NCBI RefSeq assembly: GCF_001642575.1
Contig: NZ_LXNG01000045.1
Location: forward strand, 1-64,000
DNA length: 64,000 nucleotides
Direction: 5' to 3'
From: Xanthomonas floridensis
Lineage (GTDB): Bacteria; Pseudomonadota; Gammaproteobacteria; Xanthomonadales; Xanthomonadaceae
Shown: positions 16,281 through 24,159 of the stretch, in pieces
Layout: every line of letters starts with the position of its first letter
How positions within the stretch are numbered: the stretch's first letter is position 1
Program-made: the position numbers and the translations under genes
Notes under the pieces: generated by a model
The model's input: only the letters and a program-made list of their open reading frames with translations
What the model was told of the DNA's origin: nothing
The model's database searches: none

Positions 16281-17207
16281 TCAGTATTTCGCTACGCCGT
16301 TGTCCACCGCGTCCGACCACGCGTCGATGCCGCCGGTGACGTTGTAGACGTTGCTGAAGCCCAGCCCGCGGAAGTGCTCGGCCGCCTGCAGGCTGCGCCC
16401 GCCGCGGTGGCACAGGAACGCCAGCGGGGTGTCCTTGGGCAGTTGCTCGATCGCCTGGCGCTCGTGCGCATCCAGGGTGCGGAACGGCGCGGTCACCGTG
16501 GCCAGTGCACGTTCGTCGGCCGGGCGCACGTCCACCAGGGTCAGGCTGCCGGCCTTGAGGCGGTCGTCGGCATCGCGCACCGACAGCTCCTGCACCGGCT
16601 TGGGCGCATTCGGATTGTCGATGGCCAGGCCGCGACCGCGGATGTCGTCGACCCAGTCGATGGTGATGCCGTCGGCGCGGCGGGCGCTGGCCAGGTCGAA
16701 CTGCACGCGCAGGCCATTGGATTCGGCCGCGATCGCGTTCGGGTTGGTCGGCGCCAGCTGGAAGTTGGGCTGGAAGTTGGCGTCGATGGCCAGCGTCAGC
16801 GAGGCATCCGGCGCATCGGCCAACGCACCCTTGAGCATTTCCACCGCCGCCGGGGTGATGGTGATCTTGGGCGGGCTGCGGTCCGGTGCCTGCAGGCCGA
16901 GCATGCTGCTCAGCTCGCCGCTGTCGGCCATCTGCACGATGATGTCGCTGCCGCCGACCAGCTCGCCGTCCACGTACAGCTGCGGAATGGTCGGCCAGTC
17001 GCCATAGGCCTTGATGCCTTCGCGGATGTCCTGGTCGGCCAGCACGTTGACGTGGGCATAGTCGATGCCCAGACCGTCCAGCACGCCGACCGCCTTGGCC
17101 GAAAAACCGCACTGCGGCATGCCGGGCTGGCCTTTCATGAAGAGCACCACGCGGCTGGATTGCAGCAGCGTATCGATACGGGAACGCAGGGCGGGATCGA
17201 GGGACAT
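16281..17207 (-). CDS. Three-domain fusion: monothiol glutaredoxin, HesB-like domain, rhodanese
   Basis: Residues 1-105 are a CGFS-type monothiol glutaredoxin (Grx4/GrxD family, MPQCGFS with Cys33; WPTIPQLYVDGELVGGSDI for glutathione binding), which carries Fe-S clusters. Residues about 112-205 resemble an A-type Fe-S carrier (ITPAAVEMLKGAL...; IDWVDDIRGRGLAIDNPNAP) but contain none of its cysteines. Residues about 210-308 are a rhodanese with active-site FLCHRGGRS (Cys266). Usual GrxD is about 110 residues, so this is a fusion. It probably acts in cytosolic Fe-S or persulfide handling. A T-run terminator follows it and it is divergent from the deacetylase gene. Confidence 0.88.
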   Translation of the reverse strand: MSLDPALRSRIDTLLQSSRVVLFMKGQPGMPQCGFSAKAVGVLDGLGIDYAHVNVLADQDIREGIKAYGDWPTIPQLYVDGELVGGSDIIVQMADSGELSSMLGLQAPDRSPPKITITPAAVEMLKGALADAPDASLTLAIDANFQPNFQLAPTNPNAIAAESNGLRVQFDLASARRADGITIDWVDDIRGRGLAIDNPNAPKPVQELSVRDADDRLKAGSLTLVDVRPADERALATVTAPFRTLDAHERQAIEQLPKDTPLAFLCHRGGRSLQAAEHFRGLGFSNVYNVTGGIDAWSDAVDNGVAKY

Positions 17208-17267
17208 GGCAGCACTTCGGTCGGGTCGTGGAGACCGTCCATTCTACGCCGCATGGCATCATGCGGC

Positions 17268-18044
17268 ATGACCACGCCGGAAACGCTGTATCGCATCCCT
17301 TCCCACCCCTACCGCTGGGTGGGCTTGTTCGCCCTCTCGCAGGTCGCGGTGGCGGTGCTGTGGTGGCATCTGGGCTGGGCCTGGGGCCTGCCGGCGCTGC
17401 TGGTGTCGCATGCGTTGTTCGTGGTGCCGGTGTTCCTGCCGCGTGCGCGGCTGTATGCGCCGGTCCTGGCGCGGCTGCCGGGACCGGCGCCGCAGGTGTG
17501 GCTGACCATCGACGATGGCCCCTCCGACGACACCCCGGCGATCCTGGACCTGCTCGACGCCTACGATGCCCAGGCGACATTCTTCGTGGTCGGTGCACGC
17601 GCCGAGCAGCGGCCGGAGCTGGTGCGCGAGATCGTGCGCCGCGGGCACGGCATCGGCAATCACAGCCATACCCATCCGCAGGCCTGGTTCTGGGCACTGG
17701 GCCCGCACCGCATGGCGCAGGAGATCGGCCTGGCACAGCGCACCCTGGCTGCCATCACCGGGCAGGCGCCGCGGCTGTACCGCTCGGTGGTCGGCATGAC
17801 CAACCCCTTCGTCGCCTCGCCGCTGCGCGCGCACGGGCTGACCCGGGTGGCCTGGAGCGCGCGCGGCTTCGACGGCGTGCGTTGCGAGCCGGACGCCACC
17901 GTCGCGCGCATCGTGCGCGACCTGCACCCCGGCGCCATCGTGTTGCTGCACGAGGGCGCCGCGCACGGCCACAACCTCACCATCCTGCGCGGCGTGCTGG
18001 ACGCGATGCAGGCGCGCGGGCTGGCGGGGCGGCGGCCGGATTGA
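17268..18044 (+). CDS. Membrane-anchored polysaccharide deacetylase (NodB domain)
   Basis: A 258-residue protein with one or two N-terminal membrane segments (residues about 17-55) and a NodB/carbohydrate-esterase-4 domain. Motif 1 is LTIDDGPSDDT (Asp82/Asp83), motif 2 is HSHTHP (His132-His136), and later motifs include YRSVVGMTNPF and the terminal VLLHEG. The family removes N-acetyl or related groups from polysaccharides or lipid-linked sugars with a bound metal. The substrate cannot be told from context, as the neighbours are unrelated. Confidence 0.85.
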   Translation: MTTPETLYRIPSHPYRWVGLFALSQVAVAVLWWHLGWAWGLPALLVSHALFVVPVFLPRARLYAPVLARLPGPAPQVWLTIDDGPSDDTPAILDLLDAYDAQATFFVVGARAEQRPELVREIVRRGHGIGNHSHTHPQAWFWALGPHRMAQEIGLAQRTLAAITGQAPRLYRSVVGMTNPFVASPLRAHGLTRVAWSARGFDGVRCEPDATVARIVRDLHPGAIVLLHEGAAHGHNLTILRGVLDAMQARGLAGRRPD

Positions 18045-18571
18045 GCTTGGCGCGGGCGGTGTGCGCTGCCAGCGCACGCGGCGCCGTAGCTTGGCGTGCC
18101 GGTGCCGGTGCCGGTGCCGGCGGCTGACGCAGTGGGTGCGCCGCGTTGCATCGAGACTGCAGCGATACGCCAGTGCGCACGATCAGGCCGCTGCTGCCGG
18201 TAGCGCCCGTGGTCGTCAAGCCGATCATTACGCGCGCTGCGCGCTGCGTGTTGCCCTGGCTGGGCTGGCGCAGCAGCCAGGTGCTGGATCAGGGAGCCAG
18301 ACGCGGCGATACAACGAACGCAGTGGCGGCAGTGCGTATGGAGGTGTAACGCGGAAGTTTCCATTGCGTCGCATGCGAGTGGTGTTCCGTCAGGTCACAC
18401 CAGTGCGTGCCGCAGGGTCAGCCGCGCGCGCCTGCGTTCTATTGACAGCAGTTTCAAGCAGATCGAACATGCGCGCCCCAGCCAGCTTCCGGATCGCGCT
18501 GTTTCGCGCCGCGCTCCGCGCCAGCCTCCATGGCCGTCGTCGACGGCAGTTCCGATCATGAGGCTGACCCC
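18045..18571. other. 527-base intergenic region upstream of the TonB receptor
   Basis: No gene is supported here. It holds a short tandem repeat (GTGCCG repeated four times, 18096-18119) just after the deacetylase stop. A TTGACA at 18441-18446 could be a -35 element, but no good -10 follows. I see no Fur-box-like sequence, although the downstream gene is siderophore-receptor-like. The ribosome-binding site of the receptor gene is the GAGG near 18559. Confidence 0.45.
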
Positions 18572-20755
18572 ATGTTTCATCGCAATGTCTCCGCGCGTGC
18601 CGCCGTGCGTGCGGATTTCCGTTCGTCGCGCGTCGGTTTGACGCCGTGCGTGCTGGCTGTGGCCTGTGCATGGCCGTGGATGGTTGCCGCGCAGTCGGCC
18701 GCGCGCGATCCGGTGGATCTGGATGGCCTGCAGGTACAGGCACATCGCGGTGCCGCCAGCGAAGGGCGCGATTCCTACACTGCCGATATTGCGCGCAGTT
18801 CGACCAAGCTGGAGTTGTCGCTGCGCGATACCCCGCAGTCGGTGGTGGTGGTGACGCGCCAGCAGATCGTTGATCGCAACCTGCAATCGCTGCAGGACGT
18901 CACCGACACCGTGGCCGGCTTCAATTCGCCGACCTGGGATACCGAGCGCACCTACATCACCGCACGCGGCTTCGAGGTGGACTACTACCGTATCGATGGC
19001 ATCCCCACCGACTACAGCGGCGATGTGCAGCAAAACATGGCGATCTACGACCGCGTGGAAATCGTCCGCGGCGCCAATGGCCTGACCTCCGGTGCGGGCA
19101 GCCCGGCCGCCTCCATCGACCTGTTGCGCAAGCATGCCGACAGCGGGGTGGCCACCGGCCGCGTGGATCTGTCGGCCGGTCGCTGGGATCGCTACCGCGG
19201 CACGGCCGATCTGCAGTCGCCATTGAATGCCGCCGGCAACGTGCGCGGCCGCGTGGTGGCCAGCTACGAAGACAAACAGTCCTTCCGCGATTACTACAGC
19301 AAGCAATCCACGCTGTTCTACGGCATTGTCGATGCCGATTTCAGCGCGTCCACCAGCGGCTATATCGGCGTCAACAAGCAGCGCAACGATGGGCGCGGCA
19401 CGACATGGGGCGGAGTGCCGGCATATTTCAGCGATGGCAGTCGCACCGACTTCGCGCGCTCGGATGCGTTCACGCCGCGCTGGGCACGTGGCGTGGCCGA
19501 TACCACCAACGCGTTCGCCGGGCTGACCCACCGCTTCGACAATGGCGCGCAGCTGCACGTGGAATATTCACACCAGCGTTTTGAAACCGACTGGAAGTCG
19601 GTGCTGTTCGGCTATCTGGATTATCCGGACAAGGACACCGGCCTGGGCCTGTCCAGCACCTTCGGCGGCAGCTACCCCACGCTCAGCGCGCAACACAGTC
19701 TGGATGCCTATGTCAGCCTGCCGTTGGGGCTGTGGGGCCGCGAGCACGAGATTGTGGCCGGCGCGACCTGGATGAATCGCAACGTGCGCAGCTGGTCCAA
19801 CGCACCTCTGCAAGCATTGACCGCCGAAAGCGTCTACGCCTGGACCGGCACCATGGCGCAGCCAGCATGGTCGCCGCTGAGCAAGGGCGAAGAGCGGCAG
19901 GTGCGCCAGGTGGCCGCCTACGCGGCCGGGCGCTTCCAGCTGAGCGATGCGTTGAAGGCGATCGTCGGCGCGCGCGTCACCGACTGGAAGAGCACCGATG
20001 AGTTGCTGCCGGCCAATTCCTATGCGCGCCGAGGCCGCACCACGCCGTATGCCGGCCTGATCTTCGATGTGGACGACCATCATTCGCTGTATGCCAGTTA
20101 CACCGGCATCTTCAAGCCGCAGAACAATCGCGACCGCGGCGGGCGCTATCTGGATCCGCTGGAAGGCACTAGCTACGAGATCGGCGCCAAGGGTGCGTAC
20201 TTCGGTGGCCAGCTCAACGCCGCACTGGCGCTGTTCCGTATCGAACAGGACAACCTGGCCGTCAACGACCCGGGGCAGCTGGTGCCGGGCACCACCACCC
20301 AGGCCTATCTGGCTGCCAAGGGCACGGTCAGCCAGGGCGTGGAGTTTCAGCTCGATGGACAGCTGTCCGAGCAATGGCGCATCGCGCTCGGGTTTGCCCA
20401 GTTCGATGCCAACGACGCCAGCGGCGTGGACGTCAATCCGACCAGCCCACGCCGCGAAGCCACGTTGTTCACCAGCTGGCAGACCGGACCGTGGCGACTG
20501 GGCGGCGGGCTGAGCTGGCAGTCGGCCATCCACGAGCTGATGGCGGGGCCGCAAGGCACGACGCAGCGGCTGACCCAGGGCAGCGTGGTGCTGGCCAATG
20601 CGATGGCGCGCTACGACATCACCCAGGCATGGTCGGCGCAGCTCAATGTGCGCAATCTGTTCGATCGGCGTTACTACGCCAACATCGTCTACCAGAGCCA
20701 GCTGATCTACGGAGACCCGCGCGATGTGGAGCTGACGCTATCCTGGAAGTTCTAA
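18572..20755 (+). CDS. TonB-dependent siderophore-type outer-membrane receptor
   Basis: A 727-residue outer-membrane receptor. After a signal peptide (cleavage near MVAAQ), the plug domain shows the siderophore-receptor pattern: LELSLRDTPQSVVVVTRQQIVDRNLQSLQDV, ITARGFEVDYYRIDGIP, YDRVEIVRGANGL and SPAASIDLLRK. The C-terminal barrel ends with NLFDRRYYANI...GDPRDVELTLSWKF, the terminal aromatic being typical for BAM insertion. It resembles FpvA/FhuE-like receptors for ferric hydroxamate or catecholate. No N-terminal signalling (secretin/TonB short) domain is evident. The ATG at 18572 is chosen from the signal peptide. It stands alone; a MITE-like repeat begins at its stop codon. Confidence 0.88.
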   Translation: MFHRNVSARAAVRADFRSSRVGLTPCVLAVACAWPWMVAAQSAARDPVDLDGLQVQAHRGAASEGRDSYTADIARSSTKLELSLRDTPQSVVVVTRQQIVDRNLQSLQDVTDTVAGFNSPTWDTERTYITARGFEVDYYRIDGIPTDYSGDVQQNMAIYDRVEIVRGANGLTSGAGSPAASIDLLRKHADSGVATGRVDLSAGRWDRYRGTADLQSPLNAAGNVRGRVVASYEDKQSFRDYYSKQSTLFYGIVDADFSASTSGYIGVNKQRNDGRGTTWGGVPAYFSDGSRTDFARSDAFTPRWARGVADTTNAFAGLTHRFDNGAQLHVEYSHQRFETDWKSVLFGYLDYPDKDTGLGLSSTFGGSYPTLSAQHSLDAYVSLPLGLWGREHEIVAGATWMNRNVRSWSNAPLQALTAESVYAWTGTMAQPAWSPLSKGEERQVRQVAAYAAGRFQLSDALKAIVGARVTDWKSTDELLPANSYARRGRTTPYAGLIFDVDDHHSLYASYTGIFKPQNNRDRGGRYLDPLEGTSYEIGAKGAYFGGQLNAALALFRIEQDNLAVNDPGQLVPGTTTQAYLAAKGTVSQGVEFQLDGQLSEQWRIALGFAQFDANDASGVDVNPTSPRREATLFTSWQTGPWRLGGGLSWQSAIHELMAGPQGTTQRLTQGSVVLANAMARYDITQAWSAQLNVRNLFDRRYYANIVYQSQLIYGDPRDVELTLSWKF

Positions 20756-20899
20756 GAGCGCTCACAAACCGCAGCGAGCGATCGTCAGGCAGGTGCGCAC
20801 GGCGCGGAGGAACCGGCGTGTCCGAGCGGTACATGCCGATTCCTCCGCGCCGGCCGTGCCCGCCTGGCGGCCACGCAGTAGGAGTGTGAGCTGCTTTAG
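20752..20899. repeat. MITE-like palindromic intergenic repeat, copy 1
   Basis: About 148 bases with imperfect terminal inverted repeats (CTAAGAGCGCTCACA at the left, TGTGAGCTGCTTTAG at the right) and an inner inverted repeat (GGCGCGGAGGAAccggc against gccgatTCCTCCGCGCC). It starts on the stop codon of the TonB receptor gene, so it can act as a hairpin at that transcript's end. Related copies lie at 39363-39530 and 62485-62590. Confidence 0.65.
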
Positions 20900-20996
20900 G
20901 GGGAGCACGGCGCGCGTCCGGTGCGCAGGTCAGCAATGGGGACGGTGCATGCAGCCACCGGGTCTGCTTGCACTGGTTGTGCCAAGACCGCCGTGC

Positions 20997-21668
20997 TCAG
21001 CGCGGTTCGGCCACGATCAGCCAGTTGTTGAACGGCGTATTGCCGTACAGCGGCGCAAACGTGGCGCGCAGGCCTGCGGCATCCATCTGGGCCTGCAGGC
21101 TGTCGCGGGTGGGGTAGCTGCGCGGCATGCGTTGCATCCAGCCGCTCAGGTGCGCCAGCACGTCGGTGACGCGGCTGGTGCGGCCGCGCCGGCTGTCGTC
21201 GCCCAGGGCGCTGCGGATCACCAGCTTGGCACCGGGGGTCAGCATCTGCGCCACGCTGCGCAGCAGGCCGGCCTGCATGTCCGACTGCAGGTACTGCAGC
21301 ACATCCAGGATGGTCACGCTGCCCTGGTGCTGCGGCCATGCCAGGCTCAGGTCGACCACCTCGAATCTGGTATTGCCCAGCGCCGAACGCTGCGCGATGT
21401 GGTGCGCGCGGCGGATCTTGGAGGCGTCCACATCCACGCCGTAGTACGCCAGCGCCTGGCCATCGGCGCGCAGGGCATGGGCCAGCAGGCCCAGCCCGCA
21501 GCCCAGGTCCAGCACTGGCGCGGTAGTGCTGCGCAGCTGTGCCAGCACGCCCGGATACAGCGGGTCGGTGCGCAGCTTGGCCTGGGTGTAGTAGTAGTCG
21601 TACCGGTTGCCCAGCGGATGCGGGGGCAGGAAGGCGCGTGCAATGGCCAGCGCCTGTGCGCGGCTCAT
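20997..21668 (-). CDS. SAM-dependent class I methyltransferase
   Basis: A 223-residue Rossmann-fold methyltransferase. Motif I is VLDLGCGLGLLAHAL, motif II YYGVDVDASKIRRA, motif IV VTILDVLQYLQ, and later SLAWPQHQG. The C-terminal part (LSGWMQRMPRSYPTRDSLQAQMDAAGL) is consistent with small-molecule or lipid methyltransferases. The ATG at 21668 (MSRAQALAIARAFL) is chosen as the first start with coding content. It is separated from the SGNH/aminotransferase pair by 268 bases and lies convergent to the TonB receptor. Substrate unknown. Confidence 0.8.
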   Translation of the reverse strand: MSRAQALAIARAFLPPHPLGNRYDYYYTQAKLRTDPLYPGVLAQLRSTTAPVLDLGCGLGLLAHALRADGQALAYYGVDVDASKIRRAHHIAQRSALGNTRFEVVDLSLAWPQHQGSVTILDVLQYLQSDMQAGLLRSVAQMLTPGAKLVIRSALGDDSRRGRTSRVTDVLAHLSGWMQRMPRSYPTRDSLQAQMDAAGLRATFAPLYGNTPFNNWLIVAEPR

Positions 21669-21936
21669 CGGTTGGGTAGCGGGGCTGTGCAATGTCGTTC
21701 CTTGGCAATCAGGCGTGTTGCGCGGGTAGCTTAGGGCCTGGCGGCGCGATTGGGGTAGGCCGGGTGTGGCGTTTCTGCGACCTGCCTGGACAGGCCAGAA
21801 CGTGCTGGCGGCTGTGCTGGAGGTCATCGGCAACGCAGGTCCCCGCGACGTACGAGAGCGGAAGATCTGCCGCCAGATGATCCTGCTGCCTCTCTTATGC
21901 GAGCGCCGATAGCGGCTGCCGGCGCCGGGCCACTGG

Positions 21937-22599
21937 CTAGAGCGGCAGAGGGCCGATCGGGTCCACCGAGCCGATCGCGCCCAGTGCATCGCGCGCTGCG
22001 GGCAAGGCCACGGCGGCCCAGCGCGCATACATCGCGGCCGAGGGGTGCAGGCCATCCTCGACCAGCATCTCCACCGCATCGCCGCCGTCGCGGCTGGTGG
22101 GTGTGATATCGATGAAGCGGATTGCGCGCTCGGCACAGCGCTCCGCCGCCACAGCGTTGAATGCGTCGATCTGCGCCGCAATCAGGCCGGCGTCGCGGCC
22201 TTGCGCGCGTGCGAACGGCGTCAGCCCCCAATCGGGAATGGACAGCACCAGCACGCGTGCGGCATGGCCGCCGGCAAGCTCGATCGCGCGCTGCAGCAGC
22301 GCATCGAACTCGTTGCGGTAGTCGTCCAGTGAGCGCTCGCGGTACTGGTTGTTGACACCGATCAGCAGGCTCACCAGATCGAACGGACCCTGCGGCGCGG
22401 CCGCGTCGATCCCGGCCTGCAATTCGTCGGTGGTCCAACCGGTGGTGGCGATGATCTGTGGTGCTTGCACCGCCCAACCATGCGCACGCAGGCCATCGGC
22501 CAGCTGCGCCGGCCAACCCTGCGCAGCGGCGACGCCTTCGCCAATCGTGTACGAATCGCCCAGCGCCAGATAGCGCCGCGGCATGCCCAGCGCGGCCAT
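21937..22599 (-). CDS. SGNH/GDSL-family hydrolase
   Basis: A 220-residue cytosolic esterase/lipase-like hydrolase. Block I is ALGDSYTIGEG (nucleophile Ser), block III LLIGVNNQYR (oxyanion Asn), and block V EDGLHPSAAMY with the catalytic Asp and His. There is no signal peptide. Its start shares one base with the stop of the aminotransferase gene (TGATG), so the two are translationally coupled and probably one operon. Whether it works on acyl esters linked to amino-acid metabolism is not known. Confidence 0.85.
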   Translation of the reverse strand: MAALGMPRRYLALGDSYTIGEGVAAAQGWPAQLADGLRAHGWAVQAPQIIATTGWTTDELQAGIDAAAPQGPFDLVSLLIGVNNQYRERSLDDYRNEFDALLQRAIELAGGHAARVLVLSIPDWGLTPFARAQGRDAGLIAAQIDAFNAVAAERCAERAIRFIDITPTSRDGGDAVEMLVEDGLHPSAAMYARWAAVALPAARDALGAIGSVDPIGPLPL

Positions 22600-23870
22600 C
22601 AGGCCACGCTGCGCGGTTTCAGCGGCACCACCTTGGTCACCGCCTCGGCGCGGCGTGCCAAGGCGCGGTCGATACGTGCGAACACATCGCGCATGACGCT
22701 GGCTTCCGGCATCAGGGTCACGCGGAAGTGATGGCGGTACGGCACGTTGAAGCTGGAGCCGGGCACCACCAGCACGCCTTCTTCGTTCATCAGGTCCAGC
22801 GCGAACGCGTGATCGTCGAAATTGCGTGCGGCCGCACCGACCACCGCCGGGAAGGCGTACAGCGCCCCGGCCGGTGCCACCAGCTGCAGATGCGCGCTGG
22901 CCGCACAGGCCTCGATCACCGCACGGCGGGTTTCGTACAGGCGGCCACCGGGCGCGCACAGCGCCGAAATGGTGTCCGGCCCGTTGACCGCCGCATCGAT
23001 GGCGTACTGGCCCGGTACGTTGGCGCACAGGCGCAAGGCGCCGAGCAGGTCCATCGCGTTGCGCAGGTCGTTGATGCGCGATTGCTCGCCGGACAGCAGC
23101 GCCCAGCCCACCCGCCAGCCGCAGGCGCGGTGCACCTTGCTCAGGCCGCTGAAGGTGATGCACGGATGCGCACCGGCCAGCGGCGCTACCGGCACGAATT
23201 CCGCGCCGTCGTAGAGCACCTGGTCGTAGATCTCGTCGACCATCAGCAGCAGGTTGTGCTTGGTGGCAATCGCCACGATGCGCTCCAGCAGCTCGCGCGA
23301 ATAGCTGGCGCCGCTGGGGTTGTTCGGGTTGATCAGCACGATGGCACGGGTGCGCGAGGACACCAGCGTCTCGATCTCCACCGGATCCGGCTGGAAGCCG
23401 TTCTCCGGGGCGCAGCGGTAATACACCGGGCGGCCGTCGTTGAGGATGGTGGCCGCCGACCACAGCGGGTAGTCGGGCGAGGGCACCAGCACTTCGTCGC
23501 CGGGATTGAGCAGGGCGCGCAGCGACAGGTCGATCAACTCGCTGACGCCGTTACCCAGGAAGATCCGATCCGGGTGCGCATCCGGGTGCTGGCGGCGCGA
23601 ATACGCGGTGGCGATGGCTTCGCGCGCTTCCGGCAGGCCCTGTTGATGGGTGTAGGGATCGGTGCGGCCCATGTCATCGGCGATCGCGCGCTGCAGATGC
23701 TCCGGCGCACGGAACCCGAATGCACCCGGGTTACCGATATTGAGCTTGATCAGCTTGCGGCCCTGCGCCTCCAGCTCCCGCGCTCGTCGCGCCAGCTCGC
23801 CCCGGATCTCGTAGCGGACTTCGGACAGACGCTCGCGGATGGCGAGCGGCTTTTGCGGGGCAGTGGACAT
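22599..23870 (-). CDS. alaA: AlaA-like pyridoxal-phosphate aminotransferase
   Basis: A 423-residue fold-type I aminotransferase closely resembling glutamate-pyruvate aminotransferase AlaA. Marks are KLIKLNIGNPGAFGFRAPEHL, LGNGVSELIDLSLRALL, PSPDYPLW, INPNNPSGASYS (PLP-ring Asp nearby in MVDEIYDQV), the lysine in FSGLSKVHRACGWRVGW (Lys245) and the arginine in HHFRVTLMPE. It would interconvert pyruvate/glutamate and alanine/2-oxoglutarate in the cytosol. The SGNH hydrolase gene follows with a one-base overlap. Start ATG at 23870, where homology begins. Confidence 0.86.
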   Translation of the reverse strand: MSTAPQKPLAIRERLSEVRYEIRGELARRARELEAQGRKLIKLNIGNPGAFGFRAPEHLQRAIADDMGRTDPYTHQQGLPEAREAIATAYSRRQHPDAHPDRIFLGNGVSELIDLSLRALLNPGDEVLVPSPDYPLWSAATILNDGRPVYYRCAPENGFQPDPVEIETLVSSRTRAIVLINPNNPSGASYSRELLERIVAIATKHNLLLMVDEIYDQVLYDGAEFVPVAPLAGAHPCITFSGLSKVHRACGWRVGWALLSGEQSRINDLRNAMDLLGALRLCANVPGQYAIDAAVNGPDTISALCAPGGRLYETRRAVIEACAASAHLQLVAPAGALYAFPAVVGAAARNFDDHAFALDLMNEEGVLVVPGSSFNVPYRHHFRVTLMPEASVMRDVFARIDRALARRAEAVTKVVPLKPRSVA

Positions 23871-24084
23871 ACGGCGGGCCGGTGGTAGGCGTGAGGCTTG
23901 GCATGGTAGCGGAAATATGACAGGCGGACATGCTTGCATCGGCAACGATGTCAAGAGGCGCCGCTGCGGCTCCCTATTAGTAGGTATGGCCATTGGGGAA
24001 TGGCATGAGCGGACATCAATGCGTGCATCTCAGCCTGGGAGACGCCTGATCGAAAAAATAGATCGTCAGCGAGGGGTTGGCTGA

Positions 24085-24115
24085 TTGACAGCTTCTTAAC
24101 ATCTCCAGATTCTAT
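24085..24115 (+). promoter_or_regulatory. Candidate sigma70 promoter of the type I secretion operon
   Basis: A consensus -35 (TTGACA, 24085-24090) is followed after 18-19 bases by an AT-rich -10 candidate around ATTCTAT (24109-24115), 45 bases before the ABC transporter start. A small hairpin (GAGCCC-GGCTT-GGGCTC) lies between promoter and start. The spacing is slightly long, so this is tentative. Confidence 0.45.
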
Positions 24116-24159
24116 TCCATCACTTGAGCCCGGCTTGGGCTCTACAGCAAGGAACGCGT

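Noticed and set aside
18045-18571. Fur box upstream of the TonB receptor
   Set aside because: No GATAATGATAATCATTATC-like sequence is visible. Only a lone TTGACA was found.
21669-22181. N-terminal extension of the methyltransferase frame
   Set aside because: It overlaps the SGNH hydrolase gene in another frame and has no methyltransferase content.
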